DNA of 56,399 nucleotides, taken from NCBI GenBank assembly GCA_016790695.1, contig JAEUOS010000007.1:1-56399 (forward strand). The letters run 5' to 3'. The stretch is from Burkholderiales bacterium. GTDB taxonomy: Bacteria > Pseudomonadota > Gammaproteobacteria > Burkholderiales > JAEUOS01. Below, one piece after another: positions 31,455-40,390 of the stretch (positions are counted from its first letter, which is position 1; every line of letters begins with the position of its first letter). The position numbers and the translations under genes are program-made. The notes under the pieces are model-generated. The model ran no database searches, had not been told where the DNA came from, and worked only from the letters and a program-made list of their open reading frames with translations.

Positions 31455-31802
31455 ATGAGCTACATCGATGGATTCGTTCTTGCCGTGCCCACCGCCGACC
31501 GCGCCGCCTATCTGGACCATGCGCGTGAAGCTGCCCGGGTATTCAAGGACCATGGCGCGCTGCGCGTGGTCGAATGCTGGGGGGACGATGTCCCGGAAGG
31601 CAAGCTGACCTCGTTTCCCCTGGCGGTGCAATGCAGGCCGGAGGAAACCGTGGTCTTTTCGTGGATCCACTGGCCCTCGCGCGCGGCGCGCGACGCCGGC
31701 ATGGCCAGGGCGATGGACGATGCGCGGCTGACGTCCTCCGCGATGCCGTTCGACGGCAAGCGCATGATCTTCGGCGGCTTCACGGTCGCGCTGGACCTCT
31801 GA
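31455..31802 (+). CDS. DUF1428 family protein
   Basis: 115-aa ferredoxin-like-fold protein of the DUF1428 (YbaA-like) family: YIDGFVLAVPTADRAAYLDHA, RVVECWGDDVPEGKLTSFPL, VFSWIHWPSRAARD and the C-terminal MIFGGFTVALDL are characteristic. No catalytic motif is known. GAGGAA precedes the ATG. Genes of this family recur next to ECF42 factors, and here it is first behind the second putative promoter. Confidence 0.9.
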   Translation: MSYIDGFVLAVPTADRAAYLDHAREAARVFKDHGALRVVECWGDDVPEGKLTSFPLAVQCRPEETVVFSWIHWPSRAARDAGMARAMDDARLTSSAMPFDGKRMIFGGFTVALDL

Positions 31803-31824
31803 CCGACAGCCGGGAGACGCCGAC

Positions 31825-32247
31825 ATGCCCCACCCCACAGCCTACCTGAGCTTCAACGGCAACTGCGCCGAGGCGATGCGCTTCTACGAGGCCGCGCTGG
31901 AGGCCAGGCTGGAGATCCTGATGACCATGGGCGCCTCGCCGATGGCGGCGCACTGCCCGCCGGCGGACCACGATCGCATCCTGCACGCGCGCCTGATCCT
32001 GCCCGGCGGCGGCGTCCTGATGGCCGGGGATTGCCCGGGCAGCATGCCGTACGAAGGCATCAAGGGCGTGTCGTTCGCGCTCAACTACGACACCGTCGCC
32101 GAGGCGGAGCGCGCGTTCGGCGCGCTGGCAGCGGGCGGCAGCGTGACGATGCCGATGCAGCCGGCGTTCTGGGCGAAGTCCTGGGGCATGCTCGTCGACC
32201 GTTTCGGCACGCCCTGGATCGTCAACGGCGAACTGCTGCCGATGTGA
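31825..32247 (+). CDS. VOC family (PhnB/3-demethylubiquinone-like) protein
   Basis: 140-aa glyoxalase-fold protein of the PhnB subgroup: AYLSFNGNCAEAMRFYEAAL, HARLILPGGGVLMAGD, FALNYDTVAEAERAFGAL and the C-terminal WGMLVDRFGTPWIVNGE. Related E. coli PhnB lacks known enzymatic activity, and these proteins may simply bind a ligand or metal. It lies 22 bp after the DUF1428 gene with GGGAG before the ATG and is probably in the same transcript. Confidence 0.9.
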   Translation: MPHPTAYLSFNGNCAEAMRFYEAALEARLEILMTMGASPMAAHCPPADHDRILHARLILPGGGVLMAGDCPGSMPYEGIKGVSFALNYDTVAEAERAFGALAAGGSVTMPMQPAFWAKSWGMLVDRFGTPWIVNGELLPM

Positions 32248-32290
32248 ATCCGGCCGCGGCAGCGCCCCCGATTCCGAAACTGGAGCCACC

Positions 32291-32641
32291 ATGAAATACC
32301 TCTGCCTGGTCTATCTTTCCAAGGACGCCTGGAACGCCTGTCCGGATGACCACTGCCACGAATTCGCCTCCGCCCTCGCCGCGAGCGGGCGCATGATCGC
32401 GGCCGAACCGCTGCATCCGGTCGACACCGCGACCACGGTGCGCGTGCGCAACGGCCAGGTGACCATGACCGACGGCCCGTTCGCCGAGACCAAGGAGATG
32501 CTGGCCGGCTTCTACCTGGTCGACGCGCGCGACCTCAACGAGGCGGTGCAGATCGCCGCCCAGATTCCGCCGGCGAAGAACGGCAGCATCGAGGTGCGCC
32601 CGGTGCGCACCCTCGACGTGCCGGCCCTGCGCGGCGCCTGA
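32291..32641 (+). CDS. YciI/DGPF-domain protein
   Basis: 116-aa protein of the YCII-related family with the diagnostic DGPFAETKE (in TMTDGPFAETKEMLAGFYLV), followed by DLNEAVQIAAQIPPAKNGSIEVRPV. DGPF proteins are the most consistent neighbours of ECF42 sigma factors, and this gene is the strongest contextual support for that assignment. GGAG precedes the ATG. The biochemical role is unknown; the YciI fold resembles muconolactone isomerase. Confidence 0.93.
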   Translation: MKYLCLVYLSKDAWNACPDDHCHEFASALAASGRMIAAEPLHPVDTATTVRVRNGQVTMTDGPFAETKEMLAGFYLVDARDLNEAVQIAAQIPPAKNGSIEVRPVRTLDVPALRGA

Positions 32642-32699
32642 CCCGCATCAACCATCGCGAGCGCCGGCGCGCCGCGCCGCGCCGATCCAGGAGAACCGC

Positions 32700-33176
32700 A
32701 TGAACCAAACCCCCGCCCCCGCCGCCAACGAACTGGTCCTGACCCGCCGCATCGCGGCTTCGCCCGAGAAGCTGTTTCGCGCCTGGACCGAGCCCGAACT
32801 CATGAAGCAGTGGTTCTGCCCGCGCCCCTGGACCACGCCGGTGATCGAGACCGACGTGCGTCCGGGCGGCGCGAACTTCATCCTCATGCGCGGGCCGCAG
32901 GGCGAGGAGATGCCGAATCGCGGCCAGTACCTGGCGGTGGTGCCGGGGCGGCTGCTGGTGTTCACCGACGCCTATGTCGGCGACTGGCAGCCTTCGGAGA
33001 AGCCCTTCTTCACCGGCGTCATCAGCTTCGAGGACGACGGGGCGGGCGGCACGCTCTACACCGCGCGCGCGCGCCACTGGACCGAGGCCGATCGCGCGGC
33101 CCACGAGGCGATGGGCTTCCACGAAGGCTGGGGCAAGGCGACCGACCAGCTCGAGGCGCTGGTCACGTCCCTGTAG
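32700..33176 (+). CDS. SRPBCC/AHSA1-domain protein
   Basis: 158-aa START-like fold protein of the AHSA1 group: [33 protein letters not shown], a central sheet region and [17 protein letters not shown] at the end. The deep hydrophobic cavity of this fold usually binds a small hydrophobic ligand. AGGAG precedes the ATG. It closes the ECF42 island; fba begins 113 bp later with its own leader. Confidence 0.92.
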   Translation: MNQTPAPAANELVLTRRIAASPEKLFRAWTEPELMKQWFCPRPWTTPVIETDVRPGGANFILMRGPQGEEMPNRGQYLAVVPGRLLVFTDAYVGDWQPSEKPFFTGVISFEDDGAGGTLYTARARHWTEADRAAHEAMGFHEGWGKATDQLEALVTSL

Positions 33177-33248
33177 CGCGCGGGACGGGCGTCGCCCGGG
33201 CGTCACATTCGTTGACAAGAAGCGGCATGGCGCCGCGCGGGGCTGGCA

Positions 33249-33254
33249 TAAAAT
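33249..33254 (+). promoter_or_regulatory. possible -10 element upstream of fba
   Basis: TAAAAT lies 35 nt before the fba ATG. The only consensus TTGACA (33212-33217) is 31 nt upstream of it, too far for a normal pair, so the -35 is uncertain. Confidence 0.3.
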
Positions 33255-33289
33255 CCGGGTTTCCTCAATCCGCCCGACCCGGAGCCGCC

Positions 33290-34354
33290 ATGCCCCTCGT
33301 TTCCATGCGCCAACTGCTCGACCATGCCGCCGAAAACGGCTACGGCCTGCCCGCCTTCAACGTCAACAACCTCGAGCAGGTGCAGGCGATCATGGAGGCC
33401 GCCGCCGAGACCGACTCGCCGGTGATCATGCAGGCCTCGGCCGGGGCCCGCAAGTACGCCGGCGAGCCCTTTCTCAAGCACCTGATCGCGGCCGCGATCG
33501 AGGCCTATCCGCACATTCCGGTGGTGATGCATCAGGACCACGGCCAGTCGCCGGCGGTGTGCGAGGGCGCGATCAAGCTGGGCTTTTCCTCGGTGATGAT
33601 GGACGGCTCGCTCAAGTCCGACGGCAAGACCATCGCCGAATACGACTACAACGTCGACGTCACCACCCAGGTGGTGGCGATGGCGCACAGGCTCGGCATC
33701 ACGGTCGAGGGCGAACTGGGCTGCCTCGGTTCGCTCGAGACCATGCGCGGCGACAAGGAGGACGGCCACGGCACCGACGCGACCATGACGCGCGACCAGC
33801 TGCTCACCGATCCCGACCAGGCCGCCGATTTCGTCAAGCGGACCCAGGTCGACGCCCTCGCGATCGCCATCGGCACCTCGCACGGCGCCTACAAGTTCTC
33901 GCGCAAGCCCACCGGCGACATCCTCGCCATCGGCCGCATCAAGGAGATCCACCGGCGCATCCCCAACACCCATCTCGTGATGCACGGCTCCTCGTCGGTG
34001 CCGCAGGACCTGCTGCAGATCATCCGCGACAACGGCGGCGAGATGAAGGAAACCTACGGCGTGCCGGTCGAGGAGATCCAGGAAGGCATCAAGCACGGCG
34101 TGCGCAAGGTCAACATCGACACCGACATCCGCCTCGCGATGACCGGGGCGATCCGCAAGTTCATGAACGAGAACAAGAGCCACTTCGACCCGCGCGACTA
34201 CCTGAAGCCGGCGCGCGCGGCCGCCAAGAAGGTGTGCCTCGAGCGTTACCAGCAGTTCGGCTGCGCCGGCCAGGCCTCGAAGATCAAGCCGGTGGCGCTG
34301 ACCGACATCGCCGCGGCGTATGCCAGCGGCCGCCTCGCGCAGGTGGTCAACTGA
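33290..34354 (+). CDS. fba: fructose-bisphosphate aldolase, class II (Calvin-cycle subtype)
   Basis: Zn-dependent reversible cleavage of fructose 1,6-bisphosphate. 354 aa. Metal and substrate motifs are present: [71 protein letters not shown] and the [18 protein letters not shown] segment. The length and the [18 protein letters not shown] start match the subtype common in beta-proteobacteria. GGAG precedes the ATG. It continues the central-metabolism block interrupted by the sigma island, and purC follows 46 bp later. Confidence 0.98.
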   Translation: MPLVSMRQLLDHAAENGYGLPAFNVNNLEQVQAIMEAAAETDSPVIMQASAGARKYAGEPFLKHLIAAAIEAYPHIPVVMHQDHGQSPAVCEGAIKLGFSSVMMDGSLKSDGKTIAEYDYNVDVTTQVVAMAHRLGITVEGELGCLGSLETMRGDKEDGHGTDATMTRDQLLTDPDQAADFVKRTQVDALAIAIGTSHGAYKFSRKPTGDILAIGRIKEIHRRIPNTHLVMHGSSSVPQDLLQIIRDNGGEMKETYGVPVEEIQEGIKHGVRKVNIDTDIRLAMTGAIRKFMNENKSHFDPRDYLKPARAAAKKVCLERYQQFGCAGQASKIKPVALTDIAAAYASGRLAQVVN

Positions 34355-34400
34355 GCCCCGCCGCCGGCGCGGCAGCCGCGGCGCCCGGCGCCTGACCGCG

Positions 34401-35297
34401 ATGGGCGCCGCGCTCTACGAGACCCGCATCGCCAGCCTGCCGCTGATCCACCGCGGCAAGGTGCGCGACACCTATGCGGTGGGCGAGGACAGGCTCCTGA
34501 TCGTCACCACCGACCGCCTGTCGGCGTTCGACGTGGTGATGGCCGAGCCGATCCCCGGCAAGGGACAGGTGCTCAATCGCCTGGCCGATTTCTGGTTCGC
34601 GCGCCTCGCGCATCTGGTGCCGAACCACCTGACCGGCATCGCGCCGGAGAGCGTGGTCGCGCCGGCCGAGGTCGACCAGGTGCGCGACCGCGCGGTCGTC
34701 GCCAAGCGCCTGAAGCCGCTGGCGGTGGAGGCGGTGGTGCGCGGCTACCTGATCGGGTCCGGCTGGAAGGACTACCAGGCCACCAGCCAGGTGTGCGGGA
34801 TCCAGTTGCCCGCCGGCCTGTCCCAGGCCGAACGCCTGCCCGCGCCGATCTTCACGCCGGCGAGCAAGGCGCCGGCCGGGCAGCACGACGAGAACGTCTC
34901 CTTCGCCTACGTGGCCGACCTGATCGGCGAGGAGCTCGCGCTGATGATGCGCGACACCAGCCTCGCGCTCTATGCGGAGGCGACGCGCTACGCCGCCACG
35001 CGCGGCATCATCATCGCCGACACCAAGTTCGAGTTCGGCCTCGACGCCGAGGGCACGCTCACGCTGATGGACGAGGCGCTGACGGCCGACTCATCGCGCT
35101 TCTGGCCGGCCGACGAGTACCGGGTCGGCACCAGCCCGCCGTCGTTCGACAAGCAGTTCGTGCGCGACTACCTGGAGACACTGGCGTGGGACAAGAAGCC
35201 GCCGCCGCCGCCGCTGCCGGCCGCGGTCGTCGAGAAGACGGCCGCGAAGTACCGCGAGGCGCTGCGGCGCCTGACCGGCCAGGAGATCGGACCATGA
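34401..35297 (+). CDS. purC: SAICAR synthetase PurC
   Basis: ATP-dependent addition of aspartate to CAIR in purine synthesis. 298 aa, the longer form common in beta-proteobacteria. Motifs: [79 protein letters not shown] and [17 protein letters not shown]. The gene order purC-purE-purK puts three enzymes of the CAIR steps together; the purE start overlaps the purC stop by ATGA. Confidence 0.98.
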   Translation: MGAALYETRIASLPLIHRGKVRDTYAVGEDRLLIVTTDRLSAFDVVMAEPIPGKGQVLNRLADFWFARLAHLVPNHLTGIAPESVVAPAEVDQVRDRAVVAKRLKPLAVEAVVRGYLIGSGWKDYQATSQVCGIQLPAGLSQAERLPAPIFTPASKAPAGQHDENVSFAYVADLIGEELALMMRDTSLALYAEATRYAATRGIIIADTKFEFGLDAEGTLTLMDEALTADSSRFWPADEYRVGTSPPSFDKQFVRDYLETLAWDKKPPPPPLPAAVVEKTAAKYREALRRLTGQEIGP

Positions 35298-35842
35298 CGG
35301 GCGCGACCCGGCGCGGCCGCGCAGGCGCCGCCGCGGGTCCGGCCGCGCGCCCCGTGGTCGGCGTCGTCATGGGCAGTTCGAGCGACTGGTCCGTGATGGA
35401 GGCGGCGGTGAAGATCCTGGCCGAATTCGGCGTGCCGCACGAGTTCCGCGTGCTCTCCGCCCACCGCATGCCCGACGAGATGTTCGCCTATGCGGAGGCC
35501 GCCGCGGGACGCGGCCTGATGGCGATCATCGCCGGCGCCGGCGGCGCGGCGCATCTGCCGGGCATGCTCGCGGCCAAGACGATCGTGCCGGTGCTGGGCG
35601 TGCCGGTGCCCTCGCGCCACCTCGGCGGGCAGGATTCGCTCTACTCGATCGTGCAGATGCCGAAGGGGATTCCGGTGGCGACCTTCGCCATCGGCGAGGC
35701 AGGCGCGGCCAACGCGGCGCTGTTCGCGGTGGCGCAGCTCGCGCGCGGCGACGCGCGGCTCGCACGCGCGCTGGCCGCGTTCCGCCGGCGCCAGAATCGC
35801 GCGGCGCAGGGCATGACCCTGCCGCCGGCGGCACCGGCGTGA
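35294..35842 (+). CDS. purE: N5-CAIR mutase PurE (class I)
   Basis: Moves the carboxyl of N5-CAIR to C4 to give CAIR. 182 aa. Class I motifs [49 protein letters not shown] and [19 protein letters not shown] are intact, including the active-site His in SAHR. The N-terminus is about 20 residues longer than usual, with an Ala/Gly/Arg-rich lead; a later GTG could be the true start, but the ATGA overlap with purC supports this one. It overlaps the purK start by GTGA. Confidence 0.96.
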   Translation: MTGATRRGRAGAAAGPAARPVVGVVMGSSSDWSVMEAAVKILAEFGVPHEFRVLSAHRMPDEMFAYAEAAAGRGLMAIIAGAGGAAHLPGMLAAKTIVPVLGVPVPSRHLGGQDSLYSIVQMPKGIPVATFAIGEAGAANAALFAVAQLARGDARLARALAAFRRRQNRAAQGMTLPPAAPA

Positions 35843-36975
35843 TCCCGCCCGGCGCCTGGCTGGGCCTGCTGGGCGGCGGCCAGCTGGGGCGCATGTTCTG
35901 CATGGCCGCGCAGAGCATGGGCTACAAGGTCGCGGTGCTCGATCCCGGCAGCGAAAGCCCGGCGGGCAGCGTCGCCGACCTGCACATCTGCCGCGACTAT
36001 CTCGATCCGCAAGGCCTGGAGGAGCTCGCGCGCCTGGCCAAGGGGGTCACCACCGAATTCGAGAACGTGCCGGCCAAGGCGCTGGAGTTCCTGGCCGGGC
36101 ACTGCCTGGTGAGCCCGATGGCGGCGTCGGTGGCGATCGCGCAGGACCGCATCCGCGAGAAGCAGTTCGTCGCCGGCGCCGGCATCGGCGTCGCGCCGCA
36201 CGCGGTGGTGCGCCACGCGGCCGACCTCGACGCGGTGGATGCGGCGCTGTTCCCCGGCATCCTCAAGGTGGCGCGGCTGGGCTACGACGGCAAGGGCCAG
36301 GCGCGGGTGGCGAGCGCGGCCGAGGCGCGCGCCGCGTATGCGCGCTTCGGCGACGTGCCCTGCGTGCTCGAGCGCATGCTGCCCCTGAAGCTCGAGATCT
36401 CGGTGGTGGTCGCGCGCGCGCGCGACGGCGCCACCGCGACCTACCCGGTGGCCGAGAACGAGCACAAGGGCGGGATCCTCGACACCAGCATCGTGCCGGC
36501 GCGCATCGCGCCGGCGCTGGCGGCGCAGGCCACGCGCGCCGCGCTGTCGATCGCGGCCGCGCTCGACTACGTCGGCGTGCTGTGCGTGGAGTTCTTCGTG
36601 CTCGAGGACGACCGCCTCATCGTCAACGAACTCGCGCCGCGTCCGCACAACAGCGGCCACTACAGCATCGACGCCTGCGTCACCAGCCAGTTCGAGCAGC
36701 AGGCGCGCGTGCTCGCCGGGCTGCCGCTGGGCGACACGCGCCAGCACACCCCGGCGGTGATGCTCAACATCCTCGGCGACGCCTGGCGCGGCGCGCACGC
36801 GGGCCAGGCACCCGACTGGGCCGCGGTGCTCGCGCACGGCGCCGCCAAACTGCACCTGTACGGCAAGTCGCAGGCGCGGCCCGGGCGCAAGATGGGCCAC
36901 GTGACCGTGCTCGGCGCGAGCCAGGCCGAGGCGCTCGCGACCGCGGCGGCGCTGCGGCCGCTGCTGGTGCCGTGA
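35839..36975 (+). CDS. purK: N5-carboxyaminoimidazole ribonucleotide synthase PurK
   Basis: ATP- and bicarbonate-dependent conversion of AIR to N5-CAIR, feeding PurE. 378-aa ATP-grasp enzyme: [23 protein letters not shown]-grasp segments [17 protein letters not shown] and [20 protein letters not shown], and the metal-site [18 protein letters not shown]. The GTG start overlaps the purE stop. The stop in turn overlaps the next gene's GTG, so four genes are coupled end to end. Confidence 0.97.
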   Translation: MIPPGAWLGLLGGGQLGRMFCMAAQSMGYKVAVLDPGSESPAGSVADLHICRDYLDPQGLEELARLAKGVTTEFENVPAKALEFLAGHCLVSPMAASVAIAQDRIREKQFVAGAGIGVAPHAVVRHAADLDAVDAALFPGILKVARLGYDGKGQARVASAAEARAAYARFGDVPCVLERMLPLKLEISVVVARARDGATATYPVAENEHKGGILDTSIVPARIAPALAAQATRAALSIAAALDYVGVLCVEFFVLEDDRLIVNELAPRPHNSGHYSIDACVTSQFEQQARVLAGLPLGDTRQHTPAVMLNILGDAWRGAHAGQAPDWAAVLAHGAAKLHLYGKSQARPGRKMGHVTVLGASQAEALATAAALRPLLVP

Positions 36976-37955
36976 GCGCGGACGACCCGGTCGCGCGCGC
37001 GGTCGAGGTCCTGCTTGCCGGCGGCCTCGTCGGCCTGCCCACCGAGACGGTCTACGGCCTGGCCGTCGACGCCTCCAATCCCGCCGCCGTCGCGAGGATG
37101 TTCGCCGCCAAGGGCCGTCCGGCCGATCACCCCGTGATCGTGCACCTCGCCGAGGCGCGCGCGATCGCCGACTGGGCGGTCGACATCCCGGCCGCCGCCT
37201 GGCAGCTCGCCGCCGCCTTCTGGCCGGGGCCGCTGACGATCATCCTGAAGCGCGCGCCGCACGTGGCCGACGCCATCACCGGCGGCCAGGACACGGTGGG
37301 CCTGCGCGTGCCGGCGCATCCGGTCGCGCATGCGGTGCTCGCCGCGTTCGCGCGCGCCCGTGCCGGCCGCCCGGCCGGCGTGGCCGCGCCCTCGGCCAAC
37401 ACGTTCGGACGCGTCAGTCCGACGACGGCGGCGCACGTGCGCGAGGAGTTCGGCGATGCCGTGGACTTCGTGCTCGACGGCGGGCAGAGCGCGGTGGGGA
37501 TCGAGTCGACCATCGTCGACCTCTCGTCCGGCGCGGCGCGCGTGCTGCGGCCGGGCCGCATCACCGCGGCGCAGGTGGCGGCGGTGCTCGGGTCGGCCGG
37601 CGCCGCCGGCGCGGTGCCGTCGCCCGTGCCGCGGGTGTCCGGCGCGCTCGATTCGCATTACGCGCCGCGCACGCCGACGTTGCTGGTCGCGGGCGCCGAC
37701 CTGCCGGCCTGGCTCGACGCGCACGCGGGCCGGCGCGTCGCGCTGCTCTCGCCAGCCGCGCCGGCGCGCGACGGCGTGCTGCACTGGCCCGCGCCCGCCG
37801 ATGCGGAGGTCTATGCGCACGCGCTCTATGCGACGCTGCGCGCGATGGACGCGGCCGGCTGCGACCTGATCGTCGTGCAGGCGCCGCCGCAGGGCGGCGC
37901 CTGGGACGGCGTCAACGACCGCCTGCGCCGCGCCGCGCATCCGGCACCGGCGTAG
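36972..37955 (+). CDS. L-threonylcarbamoyladenylate synthase, Sua5 type
   Basis: Makes threonylcarbamoyl-AMP from threonine, bicarbonate and ATP, the first step of the t6A37 tRNA modification. 327 aa: an N-terminal YrdC/TsaC domain (about 1-205, with [41 protein letters not shown] and GIESTIVDL) and a C-terminal Sua5 domain (about 220-327), so it is the long Sua5 form. It starts with a GTG inside the purK stop codon. Its association with purCEK is a frequent order in beta-proteobacteria without a direct pathway link. Confidence 0.95.
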   Translation: MSADDPVARAVEVLLAGGLVGLPTETVYGLAVDASNPAAVARMFAAKGRPADHPVIVHLAEARAIADWAVDIPAAAWQLAAAFWPGPLTIILKRAPHVADAITGGQDTVGLRVPAHPVAHAVLAAFARARAGRPAGVAAPSANTFGRVSPTTAAHVREEFGDAVDFVLDGGQSAVGIESTIVDLSSGAARVLRPGRITAAQVAAVLGSAGAAGAVPSPVPRVSGALDSHYAPRTPTLLVAGADLPAWLDAHAGRRVALLSPAAPARDGVLHWPAPADAEVYAHALYATLRAMDAAGCDLIVVQAPPQGGAWDGVNDRLRRAAHPAPA

Positions 37956-37989
37956 GCGGCACGTTCCGGGCCGGCGCGCCGGGCCTCGC

Positions 37990-37995
37990 TATACT
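37990..37995 (+). promoter_or_regulatory. possible -10 element of the class II aldolase gene
   Basis: TATACT lies 36 nt before the chosen ATG in a 75-bp gap. The region 17 nt upstream lacks a good -35. Confidence 0.3.
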
Positions 37996-38030
37996 CGACG
38001 TCCGCTCCCATGCTCCCGTCGAGGCCTGCC

Positions 38031-38807
38031 ATGTCCGTCCACTCCCTGAAGGCCGCGCGCCCGAGCGATGCCGCCGACCCGGTGCGCGAGGCCAAGGTCC
38101 ACCTTGCCGCCGCCCACCGCCTCGCGGTGCGCGACGAGCTCGACGAAGGCATCGACAACCACTTCACCGTCACCGTGCCGGGGTTCGAGGACCGCTACCT
38201 GATCCTGCCCTTCGGCCTGCACTGGTCGGAAGCCCGGGCCAGCGACATGATCATCTTCAACGAGCGCGGCGACACGCTCGACGGCGAGGGCGTGGTGGAA
38301 CTGTCGGCGCGCTGCATCCACGCGCCGATCCATCGCATCACCGGCGCGCGCGTGGTCCTGCACACCCACCAGACCTGGGCGCTGGCGCTGAACCTGCTCA
38401 GGAACAACCGCCTGTTGCCGGTGAGCCAGACCGCGGCATTCTTCCAGGGGCACATCGCCTACGACGACACCTATGCGGGCACGGCGGATTTCGTCGAGGA
38501 AGGCGAACGGCTCGCGCGCGTGATCGGCGACAAGCAGGTGCTCTTCATGAAGAACCACGGCGTGCTGGTCGTCGGCGCGACCGTCGCGCAGGCCTACCGG
38601 CGCCTGTACAAGCTCGAGCGCGCCTGCCGCACCCAGGTGCTGGCCATGAGCACCGGCCGCGAACTCGAGGTCCTGTCCGACGCCATCGTCGCGCAGGTGC
38701 AGGCGCCGCCGCCGGACGATCGCCATTCGCGCGCCGAGCGCGAGCGCCTGTACTTCGAGGCGATGATGCGGGTGCTCGACCGCGAGCTGCCGGGCTACGC
38801 CGAGTGA
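38031..38807 (+). CDS. class II aldolase/adducin family protein
   Basis: 258-aa zinc-dependent fold shared by fuculose-phosphate aldolase, RhaD and decarboxylating relatives. Key segments: LDEGIDNHFTVTVPG at the phosphate or substrate site, the metal pair in RVVLHTHQTWALAL (HxH) and VLFMKNHGVLVVGATVAQAY with the third His. The group with LILPFGLHWSEARASDMI is often called 'class II aldolase/adducin' without a known substrate. An in-frame ATG 21 nt upstream is possible, but the downstream one fits homologous N-termini better. The orphan 197-aa gene follows 47 bp later, likely in the same transcript. Confidence 0.88.
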   Translation: MSVHSLKAARPSDAADPVREAKVHLAAAHRLAVRDELDEGIDNHFTVTVPGFEDRYLILPFGLHWSEARASDMIIFNERGDTLDGEGVVELSARCIHAPIHRITGARVVLHTHQTWALALNLLRNNRLLPVSQTAAFFQGHIAYDDTYAGTADFVEEGERLARVIGDKQVLFMKNHGVLVVGATVAQAYRRLYKLERACRTQVLAMSTGRELEVLSDAIVAQVQAPPPDDRHSRAERERLYFEAMMRVLDRELPGYAE

Positions 38808-38854
38808 GAGTGATCGAGGGACCGCCCCTCTAACGCAATCCGCAGGAGAGCACA

Positions 38855-39448
38855 ATGAGCGAACCGCGCCTGGTCGACCCAGGGGAAGTCGTGATGACCG
38901 GGGAGAATTCGTTCATCCGCCTCTCTGCGGACGGCGGCAAGACCCTGGTCGACCGCGTCAGCCACTGGCGCGTGCTGTGGTCGCCGGCGGGCCAGGGGCA
39001 TGCGCTGTTCATCGACAGCCCGCTTCTGGGCGGCGGGCCCCGCGTCTACGCCGACAACATCGGCATGGCGCGCTACCTGCAGCGGCGCATCGAAAGCCTG
39101 CTGCATCCGCCTTTCGGCGACGAGTCGCTGCCGGTGGCGGACGCCGAGTTCGCACGCACCGGCAACGCGCTGGCAACCGTGGAAGAGCGCATCTCCTGCG
39201 ACGACGGCGAGATCGTGCTGGCCTGGTGGGACCTGCTCCCCGCATTCGTCATCACCGTGCCGCCGGGTCAGATGAACCGGCCGATCGGCGTCTACAGCAC
39301 CTTCCTCCCCGCGCGCGGCGCGCAACTGTCGGTCAACGGCGTGGCATCCGCGGCGCAGCCTTTCGCGCAGGATCGCTCGGGCAAAGCGTCGTCGAGTTGC
39401 GTGCTGGCGTGGTCGGAGACGTGGGTCGGGCCCGGCGGAGTGCCCTGA
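38855..39448 (+). CDS. uncharacterised protein (197 aa)
   Basis: I do not recognise this family. The 197-aa chain has no signal peptide or membrane helix. It is rich in short beta-like segments: HWRVLWSPAGQGHALFIDSP, GPRVYADNIGMARYLQRRIE, EIVLAWWDLLPAFVITVPPG and RPIGVYSTFLPARGAQLSVN. The pattern of alternating hydrophobics and many Pro/Gly turns suggests a compact beta-sandwich or barrel, possibly a lipocalin- or cupin-like binding protein; this is only an inference. AGGAG precedes the ATG. It trails the class II aldolase by 47 bp, so a shared substrate is plausible. A hairpin at its stop codon may end the transcript. Confidence 0.75.
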   Translation: MSEPRLVDPGEVVMTGENSFIRLSADGGKTLVDRVSHWRVLWSPAGQGHALFIDSPLLGGGPRVYADNIGMARYLQRRIESLLHPPFGDESLPVADAEFARTGNALATVEERISCDDGEIVLAWWDLLPAFVITVPPGQMNRPIGVYSTFLPARGAQLSVNGVASAAQPFAQDRSGKASSSCVLAWSETWVGPGGVP

Positions 39449-39471
39449 ACTGCCTGTCGTCGGCAGTCAGG
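39444..39471 (+). terminator. hairpin overlapping the stop codon of the orphan gene
   Basis: A 10-bp stem (CCTG, bulged A, ACTGCC pairing with GGCAGTCAGG) closes a 7-nt loop and is followed by ATTTCC. The T-run is only three bases, so it is a weak intrinsic terminator candidate. The rest of the 251-bp gap to the antitoxin gene holds no recognisable gene. Confidence 0.4.
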
Positions 39472-39669
39472 ATTTCCGCGCAGGCATGGCGCGCGGGTTG
39501 TGGCAGTTGCCGCGATCGCGAATCGCGCTCCGAATGCGTTCCAGGTTGAAAAGCGCGGGCCGACGCGATGATCGACAACGCGCGCATCCGTGGCGATCCG
39601 CCGGGCATGGCGCCCCACCGGTGGCCGCAAGGCTGTACTTCCGGCGAGATGTCCTTCTGCGCTCGTCAA

Positions 39670-39686
39670 TGCTGTCATTGATGGCA
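39670..39686. promoter_or_regulatory. imperfect palindrome upstream of the antitoxin gene (candidate operator)
   Basis: TGCTGTCA-T-TGATGGCA ends 13 nt before the antitoxin ATG. Each arm differs by one base from the TGCTATCA half-site recalled for gonococcal FitAB, though there the arms are 12 nt apart and here 1 nt. Autoregulation by the antitoxin is the inference. Confidence 0.45.
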
Positions 39687-39699
39687 CGAAATTGGCAAG

Positions 39700-39957
39700 A
39701 TGAGCACATTGACCATCCGAAACATCGAGCCGGCAATCAAGGACACGCTGCGCCTCGTCGCTGCGGCCAACGGCCGCTCGATGGAGGAAGAGGTGCGGAG
39801 CATTCTGCGCAACGCCTTGGCGCGCGAGGCATCGCAAGGTGGCCTCGGCAGTCGCATGCACGTACGCCTTTCTGCTCTGGGTGGGGTGGAGCTGGATCTG
39901 CCGGACCGCCGCGAATCGGCGCGTGCTGCGAGTGTCGAAGGCGGTGACGCCGCGTGA
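39700..39957 (+). CDS. FitA-like ribbon-helix-helix antitoxin
   Basis: 85-aa antitoxin of the FitA/VapB-like RHH class. The N-terminal STLTIRNIEPAIKDTLRLVA followed by NGRSMEEEVRSILRNAL is the classic Arc-type RHH with the RSMEEEVR helix-turn; the C-terminal part would wrap the PIN toxin. It should bind DNA as a dimer and repress its own operon, neutralising the toxin when bound. The stop overlaps the toxin GTG (GTGA), as in intact fitAB operons. The antitoxin frame is intact while the toxin is broken. The locus is somewhat less GC-rich than its neighbours, which suggests acquisition by transfer. Confidence 0.9.
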   Translation: MSTLTIRNIEPAIKDTLRLVAAANGRSMEEEVRSILRNALAREASQGGLGSRMHVRLSALGGVELDLPDRRESARAASVEGGDAA

Positions 39958-40390
39958 TCGTTCTCGACGCCAATGTGGTGTCGGAAATCATGCGGCCTCG
40001 TCCTGCGCCCGCGGTATTGGCTTGGCTGGACACGCAGGCGGCGAGCGAGTTGTGGCTGACCGCCATCGTCGCTGCGGACTGATGACAGGGGTCGCCCGCC
40101 CGGAAGACGGCGCGCGCAAGCGGCAATTGGCGCAATCAGTCGTGTCGATGCTCGAAACCGATTTCGCGGGCCAGGTCTTGCCGTTCGACCTCACGGCGGC
40201 CTCGCTGTATGCGGAACTTGTCGCGCAGCGCGAACGCGCGGGCCACTCGGTTCCGATGGCCCACGCCCAGATCGCCGCGATCTGCCTTGCGCATGGCGCC
40301 AAGCTCGCGACGCGCAACACGCGGCACTTCGGCGGGCTCGGGCTGGCGCGCGTCGATCCCTGGCGCGAAGATCACTTATCGGCGCGTTGA
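39954..40390 (+). pseudogene. frameshifted FitB/VapC-type PIN-domain toxin
   Basis: The toxin starts with GTG in the antitoxin stop and reads IVLDANVVSEIMRPRPAPAV and LAWLDTQAASELWLTAIVAA, then hits tandem TGA codons at 40080. Adding one base after 40078 would restore ELMTGVAR and lead into the downstream frame (PEDGARKRQLAQSVVS) up to the stop at 40390. The break falls on the second conserved acid (TAITxAEL in intact toxins). Two more expected Asp positions read His: MAHAQIAAIC (normally DAQIAAI) and NTRHFGG (normally NTxDF). PIN RNases need these acids for Mg2+, so the product is almost certainly inactive. A sequencing error could explain the frameshift but not the substitutions. Confidence 0.88.
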
